64,000 nucleotides of DNA, from positions 1 to 64,000 of the IMG/VR virus record IMGVR_UViG_3300037585_001448, one strand, 5' to 3'. The notes under the pieces were generated by a model. That model did no database searches, was not told the DNA's origin, and worked only from the letters and a program-made list of their open reading frames with translations. The position numbers were made by a program, and so were the translations under genes. The stretch is from a virus. Positions 22,545-31,600 of the stretch are shown here, piece after piece; position 1 is the first letter of the stretch, and every line of letters begins with the position of its first letter.

Positions 22545-22904
22545 ATGAAAAGTTATTCCGTTCGGATAGACCGCCGCCCCAAGGTGAAGGCGCGTCCGCG
22601 CCACACCAAGAAGGGGCATGTGTTCACCCCGAAGGAGACGCTGATAGAGGAAGACTATGTGGCTCAGGCGTGGCGTGACCAAGTCGGTGAACAGATCGAA
22701 GGCCCCGTTGAAGTAATGGTAGTGTACAGTCCGTCATGCACGCTGCTGACTGTGGTAGAGTCTCCGCACGACGCCAGAACATTGCGTGGAGACTTGGACA
22801 ACTACATAAAACTAACATTGGATGCACTGAATAAAGTAGCGTGGGATGACGACAGCCAAGTGGTCCGCATAGCGGCAGTGAGGGTAGATGAGCGAAAAGA
22901 CTGA
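22545..22904 (+). CDS. rusA: RusA-like Holliday-junction resolvase (119 aa)
   Basis: ATG at 22545 is used (length about 120 aa is right for RusA); the longer frame starts inside the primase gene. Contains RGDLDNYIKLTLDALNKVAW (81-100) and DDDSQVV, the RusA signature with catalytic aspartates D83 and D85 and the acidic D101-D103 cluster, plus a basic N-terminus (KVKARPRHTKKG). Resolves four-way junctions in replicating or recombining phage DNA before packaging. Confidence 0.82.
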   Translation: MKSYSVRIDRRPKVKARPRHTKKGHVFTPKETLIEEDYVAQAWRDQVGEQIEGPVEVMVVYSPSCTLLTVVESPHDARTLRGDLDNYIKLTLDALNKVAWDDDSQVVRIAAVRVDERKD

Positions 22905-23394
22905 CGACACCAAGTACCAGAACTTCGCAAACAAATCGTGGCAAACACGCTTCGACAAGATGGGCGACGACTCCGAAGCAGCGTTCGAACGCAACAGCGA
23001 AGAATGGATCCGATACGGGCTGAACCGTCCACCGTTCCCCGTCGGTCGGCTACCGCTGGGAATACGGTACACCCCTGACTACATCTGGGCAGGCAACTAC
23101 CTCGTGGAAGTACAAGGCTGCTCCCCCCGCAAAGGGGTCAAACTCAAGTGCGAAAAATATGTAACCATCGAAACGATCTGGCACCCCCTGCTACCCGTCC
23201 TGTATTTCTTCTGGGATTCAACCCGCGAACTACACACGATAGCCACGCAAGAAAAACTGCGTCAACTAATTAAAAGCGACCAAGCAACCATCGGAACCTT
23301 CAAAGACCCGGGCGGCGAAAAGCCGTTCTGGCAGTTGAAGACAAACATGTTTGATTGGACGCCCGATGGGGACGCAGCGCGAATTTCCGATTGA
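22888..23394 (+). CDS. Putative PD-(D/E)XK-type nuclease (168 aa)
   Basis: Contains RYTPDYIWAGNYLVEVQGCS (about residues 60-79), where P-D then E-V-Q matches a nuclease core of the PD-(D/E)XK type with Q/K as the third residue, followed by KLKCEKY. Compact size. Overlaps RusA by 17 bases. Could be a Holliday junction-type or restriction-like endonuclease; the family is not certain. Confidence 0.55.
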   Translation: MSEKTDDTKYQNFANKSWQTRFDKMGDDSEAAFERNSEEWIRYGLNRPPFPVGRLPLGIRYTPDYIWAGNYLVEVQGCSPRKGVKLKCEKYVTIETIWHPLLPVLYFFWDSTRELHTIATQEKLRQLIKSDQATIGTFKDPGGEKPFWQLKTNMFDWTPDGDAARISD

Positions 23395-23839
23395 CCCCCG
23401 CTGGCTTAGCGGAGACAGCGGAGCCGAAGAAGAAAGCAACTGGCTACACCGCGCCCTTCGCAACGCGCTGCCCGCCGAAGGACGCTACGACACCGACATC
23501 GAACGGATGCAATGCGAACGCCCCGACGGCATCCACCCCTCCAGCAACCCCACCCTAGAAAACACGTTGGAAGTCAAAGAGATACTGGGTGCAGCCATCG
23601 AAGCGTTAGAACCCGAAGAACGATGGATAGCAGAACGGCTACTCATCGAAGGGTTGTCGCTACGCAAAGCCGGAGCCGTACTAGGGTGCCCCAAAACAAC
23701 ACTGGCACGCAGACGAGATGCCATCCGCGTTAAACTAATCAGGGCCGTGGCAGGCCAACCCGCCATTACCAGACGGTTAAGGCAAACAGAAAAATCTTTA
23801 GTCCTCTATAGCGAGACACTGTCTCATCATCCCCATTAG
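23366..23839 (+). CDS. Sigma-70 region 4-like / HTH transcription factor (157 aa)
   Basis: ATG at 23366 (MGTQREFPIDPRWL) is preferred to 23351. The C-terminal half reads LEVKEILGAAIEALEPEERW, ERLLIEGLSLRKAGAVLGCP and KTTLARRRDAIRVKLIRA: the L-EPEE-x-x-I ... G-S-x-R-x-A-x-x-L-G...R layout of sigma region 4 or of RinA/ArpU-type late activators. It lacks region 2. As last gene of the early block it may switch on the late genes. Its 3' end overlaps the convergent gene 23798-24109 by 42 bases. Confidence 0.62.
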   Translation: MGTQREFPIDPRWLSGDSGAEEESNWLHRALRNALPAEGRYDTDIERMQCERPDGIHPSSNPTLENTLEVKEILGAAIEALEPEERWIAERLLIEGLSLRKAGAVLGCPKTTLARRRDAIRVKLIRAVAGQPAITRRLRQTEKSLVLYSETLSHHPH

Positions 23840-24109
23840 GGATGTGACCCACACACCGAAAGCGGCCTGCGCCTCATCGACGCCGTCCATGCCCGCATAG
23901 AATGCGGCCAACAGGCACTCCGCTTCCTGCTCGTTGAACACCAGCAACAAACCAAGGATCCCATCCGGCGACCACTTGGCGTGCGTACCGTCCGTCGTGT
24001 CGAACAGATGCGCCGTTTCCTCCAACTCGTAGAGGATTTCCCGCTCAACCTCAGCGCCCTGAGTTGCTAGGAACTCGGTCCACTTCGCATCCAGTTCAGC
24101 GGCATCCAC
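23798..24109 (-). CDS. Hypothetical protein downstream of holin (about 103 aa)
   Basis: Not recognised. GTG at 24109 is chosen because longer starts run into the holin gene. Acidic helical protein: VDAAELDAKWTEFLATQGAE, then LYELEETAHLFDTTDGTHAK, a hydrophobic LGLLLVFNEQEAECLLAAFY and AAFGVWVTSLMGMM. Located at the end of the lysis cassette; may modulate the holin. Tail-to-tail overlap with the sigma-like gene is unusual. Confidence 0.5.
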   Translation of the reverse strand: MDAAELDAKWTEFLATQGAEVEREILYELEETAHLFDTTDGTHAKWSPDGILGLLLVFNEQEAECLLAAFYAGMDGVDEAQAAFGVWVTSLMGMMRQCLAIED

Positions 24110-24111
24110 GA

Positions 24112-24264
24112 CTACGACCCTACACGGTCCCGGGCGTACGTCTTGACCACCGACAGGGCCGCAGCAATTCCTGCCACCGCCGCTGATCTCGCTGATGCCA
24201 GTTCCGACACCATGAATACAGCCAAAAATGCTTGGGCAAACGTCCACGCTGCCCGTTCAAACAT
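24112..24264 (-). CDS. Holin, r1t-like (50 aa)
   Basis: Short frame on the minus strand: MFERAAWTFAQAFLAVFMVS, then ELASARSAAVAGIAAALSVV and KTYARDRVGS. The R-A-x-x-TFAQAFLA start, two hydrophobic stretches and the AALSVVK-x-x-A-R end match small phage holins of the r1t type. It lies in the lysis region, 0.5 kb from the amidase. Holins form membrane lesions that release the amidase to the cell wall. Confidence is limited by the small size. Confidence 0.65.
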   Translation of the reverse strand: MFERAAWTFAQAFLAVFMVSELASARSAAVAGIAAALSVVKTYARDRVGS

Positions 24265-24269
24265 GTTGC

Positions 24270-24410
24270 TCACTTCTTCTTCCCCTTGTTAGATCGTTTA
24301 GAATGGTCGTGCGCTATGGCAGCCGCCTGATCGCGAGGGTAACCCTCGCTTATCAGCGTGCCAATGTTCTGTGCAATAGCGTTCTGACTCTTGCCGCGCT
24401 TCAACGGCAC
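24270..24410 (-). CDS. Small conserved phage protein, KRGKSQ-type (46 aa)
   Basis: GTG at 24410 with AGG eight bases upstream. Sequence VPLKRGKSQNAIAQNIGTLI then SEGYPRDQAAAIAHDHSKRS. This KRGKSQ...N-I-x-x-L-x-x-E-G-x-P-x-x-Q-A-x-A-I-A pattern is a recurring small phage and metagenome protein of unknown function, often near structural or lysis genes. Confidence 0.6.
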   Translation of the reverse strand: MPLKRGKSQNAIAQNIGTLISEGYPRDQAAAIAHDHSKRSNKGKKK

Positions 24411-24449
24411 GACTAATACCTCGGCCGACGCGGCTTCTTCGGAGCCACC

Positions 24450-24581
24450 TCAATCACGCAGCGCCCTACGGGCACCACTGCGCGACTGCGAACCAACATG
24501 CCCGATACCGCTGCCAAGCGTGCTGGTCGTGACCAACACCTGATCGGCCTTCACCTTCTTCGGAGTTGAACCATCCCTCAT
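24450..24581 (-). CDS. Small protein (43 aa)
   Basis: Frame MRDGSTPKKVKADQVLVTTS, then TLGSGIGHVGSQSRSGARRA. Basic, Ser/Gly-rich. The position in a chain of small minus-strand frames in the lysis region supports it; the ribosome-binding site is weak. Function unknown. Confidence 0.4.
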   Translation of the reverse strand: MRDGSTPKKVKADQVLVTTSTLGSGIGHVGSQSRSGARRALRD

Positions 24582-24587
24582 GATGCC

Positions 24588-24776
24588 CTACTTCCCGAAC
24601 GGTCGGCCACCAAAAGCGGCGTTTCCCAAATTGGTTGAACGCAGATACGCCGCAGCCTTAGCAGCCTTCTTCGACATGTCCCACATGTTGAACGAAGACG
24701 TAGAATTGTAAGGCTGGTCATCCTGCGACCCGAACGTTTCCTCAAACGTGGGACCGTACCCTTTACCTCGTGGCAT
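24588..24776 (-). CDS. Small basic protein next to the amidase (62 aa)
   Basis: MPRGKGYGPTFEETFGSQDD, then a helical KKAAKAAAYLRSTNLGNAAF and a GGRPFGK end. Adjacent to the amidase in the same direction. Not recognised. Confidence 0.45.
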   Translation of the reverse strand: MPRGKGYGPTFEETFGSQDDQPYNSTSSFNMWDMSKKAAKAAAYLRSTNLGNAAFGGRPFGK

Positions 24777-24785
24777 TATGTTTCC

Positions 24786-25556
24786 TCACTGTAAGAACAG
24801 GGCAGAAAACGTGTGAACGTCAACCACCCCTGTTGCCTTCAGAAATCCCTGCGACCTCTGAAACTCCTTCACCGCCCTAGCGGTCTTGCGCCCAAACACA
24901 CCATCAGCACGCCCCGGCTTAAACCCCCGGGCCGTCAAACGGGCCTGAACCAGCCGCACGGCATCACCACGACGCCGACGCGGCCACCGCCCCAAAGGCG
25001 ACACCGTTATCTGCTCCCTCAAGTCACGGAAATAGGCGGCAATCCCAGCCCAATCAGCATCCGACTGAGCCGCATCGACCGTCATCCCGGCCTCAACCCA
25101 ATTCCCCAACCAATCCCCCGGACAGGTCGTAGACCCCTTACGCCGATGCGTAGACAACCACAAATGATCCCCAAACCGCTGCGACGCAGCATTGGTTACA
25201 ATCTGGAACGACTCAAGAACCTTCTCTCTAGGTTTCGCATCGCCATGGCCCGTGTAACAGACGGAGATGGACTTGGCGTTCCACCCCTTAGTGGCACCAC
25301 CGCGTGCATCCCAGCCTCGTCCTTCAAAGATTGTTCCTGTCTCATCCACCAGCCAATTGTAAGCAACACCGTCCCAGCCCTTACGCAGATGGTGGCCCTC
25401 AAAGGCCACCACCGCCGCAGTCCCCTTCGGGCCATCCTTCACCGCCGAATGGTGAACCACCACGCCCTTCACACGGCCCGCACGCAACGGCGTAAACCTG
25501 CCATTGCGGGTTGCAGGCGGCTGCGCCCCCCATTGGCGACGCGAAATGAACTGCAT
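24786..25556 (-). CDS. Endolysin: N-acetylmuramoyl-L-alanine amidase with peptidoglycan-binding domain (256 aa)
   Basis: ATG at 25556 (MQFISRRQWG) is favoured; ATG at 25583 and TTG at 25586 are alternatives right beside the palindrome. The PGRP/Amidase_2 domain fills the first 150 residues: VVVHHSAV with a zinc histidine (H35), EGHHLRKGWDGVAYNWLVDE, then STHRRKGSTTCPGD with the second histidine and the cysteine ligand. The C-terminal GDAVRLVQARLTARGFKPG through TARAVKEFQ is a PG_binding_1 domain. Cuts the stem peptide from glycan at lysis and depends on the holin for release. Confidence 0.85.
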   Translation of the reverse strand: MQFISRRQWGAQPPATRNGRFTPLRAGRVKGVVVHHSAVKDGPKGTAAVVAFEGHHLRKGWDGVAYNWLVDETGTIFEGRGWDARGGATKGWNAKSISVCYTGHGDAKPREKVLESFQIVTNAASQRFGDHLWLSTHRRKGSTTCPGDWLGNWVEAGMTVDAAQSDADWAGIAAYFRDLREQITVSPLGRWPRRRRGDAVRLVQARLTARGFKPGRADGVFGRKTARAVKEFQRSQGFLKATGVVDVHTFSALFLQ

Positions 25557-25586
25557 ACTAGAAAGCCCCCGCTGTCCCGGCATCAA

Positions 25587-25599
25587 TGTACACTGTACA
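25587..25599 (-). promoter_or_regulatory. 13-bp palindrome TGTACACTGTACA before the lysis cassette
   Basis: Lies in the 46-bp gap between the giant virion gene and the amidase gene, reading minus. Gives the lysis cassette its own copy of the regulatory motif. Confidence 0.7.
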
Positions 25600-25602
25600 A
25601 AC

Positions 25603-28600
25603 CTACCTTCGGGGCCGTTCCAGATCTAAACGATCCTGCCTCGTCATCTCCCGCTCCACCCTGCGGCGTACACGCTCGTTGCGCTGCTCCCTCGGGGTAT
25701 TCAACCTGAGGCTCACACCACCAAACATCGACATCACCGACTGAATCCAACGAGACTGCGTCTTCTCATCCTCTGGAATGACCCGACGCAACCGCCCAAC
25801 GAACGGCATCATGTTGTCCAACACCGCCAAACGGTTGTCGTACATCATCCACTCACCCTTACTGTTCTTCTTCGCCCACCCCAAAGCCTGAGCGGCCTGC
25901 ATCAACCCCGGAATCATCCTCGTAGCCGCAGGCACAGGCACATACTCTTCCCTGAAAGGAATCCCCTCAAAGACCCGCTTGCCCGCCCAATACTCAATCG
26001 GGGTCTTCAAGAACGGTGTCGTAGACGAGAACATCTGCTCCATCACCTTGCCATAACCACGCTGCGTCGGATCAAACTTGAACAAATCCTGCAACGGAAA
26101 GTCAGGCTGCGAATAAGCCTGAGCGCCGCCGATACTGAACGGCAACTGCAAACCGAAACCCTCCATAAAGTAGTCGGGGACTGTACCCTCACGCTCTTCA
26201 CCCAACTCTATGTTGCGACGCAACGACATCAGACGGTTGAACTTGCCCGGGCTGTTCGCCAAGAAACTCATCTGCAACGGCAGATTGTTCCTCGTCCAAG
26301 TGTAGAACGGGAACACCCTCTTACCGAACCTGCGCTCCGCCTCCGACAAACCACCATAGTTGAAGTGCAGTTTGTACGTCATCTCCAAAGCGTCATCCAC
26401 CGAACCACCCACCCGGCGCATATACAAGCCTGTGCCTAAACGCATCGCTTCCTCAGCGAACGTGTTCGCGTGGCGAACCCCGGCGAACATAAAGAACCCG
26501 GCGTCCATCGGATTCATCCGAATCCGACCCGAATACTTGGAGTTCTCCTTGGAACCCCACACCCAATCCATGCGGCTGGTACGCCCAAGGTTCACATCGA
26601 CAACGGATGCGGCCTGACCGCCCCCATGAACACCCAACTGCACCAACTCCAACGCATTCGCATACTCCACGTTGCCCGGATTATCAGCAACCAACTTCCT
26701 GAATCCAGCAGCCAAATCCCCGTTGCCTGCCTTGTACGCCTTGTCGATCAGCCGGAACGTTCGTGGGACTTCCGTCAACGGGATGTCCGCAAACCACATG
26801 TTTGCCATCCCACCAAAAACGTTACGGGCCACAAACCCCGGCGTCGCCACCATCTGCGCCTTCAACCAGTTGTGCGCCTTGTCGTACGCTTTCAAGAAGT
26901 TGCCTACTTCGACACGGTCATCCATCTTCTGGGCAGCCAACATGGCGTAAGTAAACTCGTCAGCAAACTCGGCGTTGCCAGCGACAAGCCACTCGTCCAT
27001 CGCCCCGCTGCCCCACATCTGCTTCCCACCAGCGTTAAACAAATCCTGCAATTGGCTGGCAGTCACACCAGACAAATCAAACTGCCCACCGAAACTGTTC
27101 AGGTTAAACGGCTTGCCGTTAGCAGCCCCCAACATGTTGCCTACCTTGTTGGCAAGATTGTTGCGCTGTTGCTCAGCGAGCAGAATCTTCTGCTCCACTT
27201 CAAGCCGTTGCAGTTGGATGTTCTGAACCAACAGTTCCTTTTTGGCGAGCGTTTCCCGCCGCGCATCCAAACGCCCCTGAGAGGCAGCGCGGGCAGCCGG
27301 GTCGCTGCTTCTGATCTGGGTGTTTAAACGATTTATCTCATCGGACGTATCAAGGATGGCCTTATCGAACGCGCCATACAGGCGCTCTTCGGCCATAAAC
27401 GACGCCTGATTGACCTTGCCCGCACGCAAGTTGTCGTACTGTTGAACAAGATAACCCCACTCAATCAACTCGCCGCGCTCAAACGCACCGTTGGGTACAC
27501 CCCAGTTGTCCAACACCGACTGGATAGCGTTCCAATACTCGTTGGAACGAACCCCCACACCAGTATCCAACGCATCCCGAATAACGTTGGCGACCTGCTC
27601 TGGGATGGGCGCGGTGTATGTTGCGCCGCCCGCCTCAGCAGCAGCAGGGTTGTAAACTCTGTCCCCGACGCGTACCAGAGCGTATTCGTTGAGAAGATCC
27701 CGAAGCCCCGGGTCGGAGACATCTGCGTCTATGTTGGCTCGCAACTGTGGGTTGTTGGTTTCCAACAGCGACAACGGGTAACGGTCTTCTTCGTCGAACA
27801 GTCCAAGCCTTTGACCGTTGGCACGGTATTCCGCTATCGCAGCGTCCCAAGTAGCGTCGTCTACCAGTGCCGCAAACTGATCGGATCCTGCCAGTCCTAT
27901 GAACGTGTCGCCCGGCGTGTAGCCCCCCGCCGCCGGGGTCCATCGGGCAGCGTTGCGGAGATCCCTGAACGCTCTCCAGAAATCATTAAGGGGGCTGAGC
28001 CCCGCAGTGCGCCCACTGCCCGTATCAGCAGCGTACGCTATGTTTGAAATCGTGTCATCAACACGGGTCATCAAATCGTCCAGAACATACTGCGGATCAA
28101 GGTCATCAAACCCGGCAGCAAAACTCCGCAACGTCCCCGCATCCGTCGGAATACCCGCCACCTCCATGGCAAAGTCGTCGGCCTGAGCAGACGACGGTCC
28201 ACCCGAAATCTGATCCTCCAACGAAATCTGCAAGTCTTCTAGTCGCGCACGCATCTCCGGCAAATCGATACGAGGCGACAACCCGGACGGATCCCCCACG
28301 GCAGAGGGAACAGGGAAAGGCTCCCGTCCCAAAAACGGCATATACCGCTGCAACCCCGCAGTACCCCAAGTCTGCTCCGCCGTCGCAGCCAACCCCTCGC
28401 GCACATGCTTAGCATGTGCAATCAACGACTCCATAGATGTACCCGAAGTCTCGCTTCTCAAAGCATCGGGAAGAAGATTAGACAAATAGTTGACGTTCAG
28501 AATGTTTTCCAAATCGCCCAGTTCCGTCAACAAAGCAACCTGCCTAGCGGCGGCATCACCCGACGCCGCACTCAAAGGCGTCGGACCCACCCTCATGCCG

Positions 28601-31600
28601 CCTTCGTTTCCAAACCCAAGAACCTTCGGGACAGCCACCCCCCTCTTGCTCCTCCAGAGCCTCCCCTGATTGCCTCTCAGTTCTCCCGGCACCGTCGGCG
28701 TCCTCTTAGCCGAACCGCCGCTCGTGTACCCACCCCCTACAATGTCTGCGGCCCGAACCGCCCCATCGGCACCCAAGTTTCCGTCAGCAACGCTGGCTAT
28801 CTCCAACCCGTAATACGACCCAACATCCAGCGGTCTATTGGCTAAGCGAGTAAGCCCAGCCATACCGTAAAAGTGGTGTCGATTAAAATCACTGGTAAAT
28901 TCGTTCACCATGTCTGGGATAACCTCAGCCCAACCGCTCAGAGTATCTCCAAGCCCGGCCCCACTGGCGATAATTTCTTCGATGGCGTCCCTGATGGGGC
29001 CAGCAGGCGGCAACACTAGATCACCGTTGGCAATAAGATCATTTATCGGCGCATTCGCGGCGTTCGGTCGTTGTGCAAGCAGGTCTTGAGCAGCCCGGAT
29101 AAACGTTTTAGATTCGGCACTCAGCCCGGGAGTCTCCCAAACAGTTTGCAAATTGCCATCAGCATCAGGCAGACGCCACGCTTGAAACGGTTCGAACAGT
29201 CCGTTCGCCCCGCCCTCCACCACACGATTCCCAGCCCCGTCGCTTCTCCCAAAGATGTACGAGTCCACCATGTCTCCACGATCCGTACTCCCAGTCATTA
29301 TCGACCCTGCCCTGACTGGGACTTGAAGCCTGTCGGCCTCATACAAAATCATAGAATCCATGTACGCACCCAAAATGCGCTGTATTCTGGGCTGAAAATC
29401 GGAGACTTCAATCATTGTGCCAAGGACTCGCGCCGTATCGGAGCGGTTGAACGATCCAAACACCGTAAAGGTCACATCGAACCCGTCGTTCACATACCAC
29501 GTTGCAGTAAAACCTATGATTTCTTCAAACGGCAACCTGCCCGCTACAGCATCAACGCTTTCTCCCGTCACATCAGCCACCGCTTGAGCAACATCCCTAT
29601 GTACCGCTTGGAGTCCCCTCAAACTGCTAATCAGTTTTTCGCCGCGCTCCGCCCCTTCCGGGGTGCCCCCCATCCCGGCCCTGATCACCTCTTCGGTCGA
29701 CCGCAACTCACCACCCGGCGTTGCGGGTGGATACCACTTCTCATCCACGGGATGCCGCATCTGTTCCTCACTGAAACGATGCAAAGCACGGTTATTCCCA
29801 CCCTCAAAGCCCATGGAAGCAAACTCTGCGTTGACTTGGTCAAAGAAAGTCTGCGTGGGTACACTCTGGGTGCCAGCAGACAACGCTGTCGCCCGACGCA
29901 AAGCCTCAGCGGCAACAACCGTCTGATCATGCAACATCGCAGAATCCGACAAAGACGCAGCAAACGGCAACAAGTCAGTCTCCAAGAAATTCAGGCTCGC
30001 TTGGATGTCAGCATCCAAAGCCTGAAGCCCCGCAAGAAACGTCGGATCATCCACTGCCCCCGTAGTCGCATCCACGGTCCGGACCACCAGCCCCGTAGGC
30101 CCAGTTGTAGAGCCAATGTTTCGGATGTCCTTGCTCAACTTGGCGAACTTCGCTACCCCTTCGCTCAGCAGGCGGGCACGAACCATCACCGAATCCAAAT
30201 CCTCCAAGATGGGTGCCAACTGGCGGATCGCATCTATCGAAAACGCCACAGGGTTCGCACCCGGCGGTGCAGCAACCAGATCCTCAAACGGAATACCCGA
30301 GTTCAACCATCCAAGTGTCGTATCCGTCCCCGGCACACGCGGCGTAGTAGCCACCCGCCTGTACCCCAAAATGTCCTGCAAATCATCAACAATCGCAGTC
30401 ACCTCGTTAACCAAAAGTTGCGACTCAACACGCCCCTCATGCAACAAATTGGTCAACTCGTCTACACGGGCCTGCGCTTCAGGAAGATCAGCCCCATGAC
30501 GGGCCACCCACGCCTCAAGATTCTCAATCGTCTGCGCCCGCGCACCCGCCCCCACAGCCAGAATCGCATCAACAACAGCCTGAGCAGCAGCCTCATCATC
30601 CGTCAACCCCTGCAACGCCTCATTGCCAACCCGAACAGCGTCCTCCAAATCAGCCAACTCGCGGGCATACCCCCTATAGGTATCAGCGTTATAGATCAAA
30701 CCCTGCGAAGCCGCATACGACTCAATGGACCGCAACCGAATATCCGCAGCCAACGAATTGATATGAGCATTCTCGCGGGCCTCAAACCCCCGAACAAACA
30801 ACGACTCGCCCTCACCCAAGTGACCAGCCTCACGATACGCAGCCTCAATCTGCTCCGGAACAGACAACCCCTCCGGCTCAGTCGTAAGTTCACGGGCAGG
30901 ACGGCGACGCCTAGTCGCCAACTCCTCCGGCGTCAGATCACGCCGAATAACAGTAGACCGACCATCCGGCCCCTGACCCACCACACGCTGCTGCACATCG
31001 GCACGCTGAGGATTACTACGCCTCAACAAACGACGCACACTCCCCGACCCATCCGCTCTAGGGACCACCAACTCAGTGCCATCACCAAACGTGCCATCGG
31101 CACGGGTACCCGCAGGCCGCATGTTGCGGCGGCGAAGCCGCCCCGAAGTAGCCCGACGACGCACCTCATCCATAGTCTGAGCGTCCGGCAACACCTCTTC
31201 AAACTCGCGGGAAACCCCCTCCATCCACGGCGGCAAACCACCACCATGCGCCCCCCGAACAATCTCCAAACCATCAGGAGTCCAAATCTCCGGCGTGTAC
31301 CCCCCAAAGTCCACCATCACATCATTCATGTCATTAACAAGTTGCCCCTCAGACCCATACAAATCGCCCCGAGACAAAAACTCTGAATCAGGAGTACGAA
31401 TCAACTCGTCATAACGCCGAACAACAAACAAGATCTGCTCATCCGACAACCCGGGGAAACGACCCCGCACCGCATCCATCACCTGCGGAGAAACAACACC
31501 ATCAGCGAAATCGTCCACCAACTCCGGCGACAACTCCGTCAAACGCCCCAACGTCTCATCATCCACGCGCCCAACATTCTGCTGAACCTCATTCAAGAAA

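Noticed and set aside
29071-31386. Plus-strand open frame of 771 codons antisense to the giant virion gene
   Set aside because: It is composed mostly of R, P, H, Q and S as expected for the complement of a GC-rich coding strand. It has no start signal, and the minus-strand frame runs unbroken through it.
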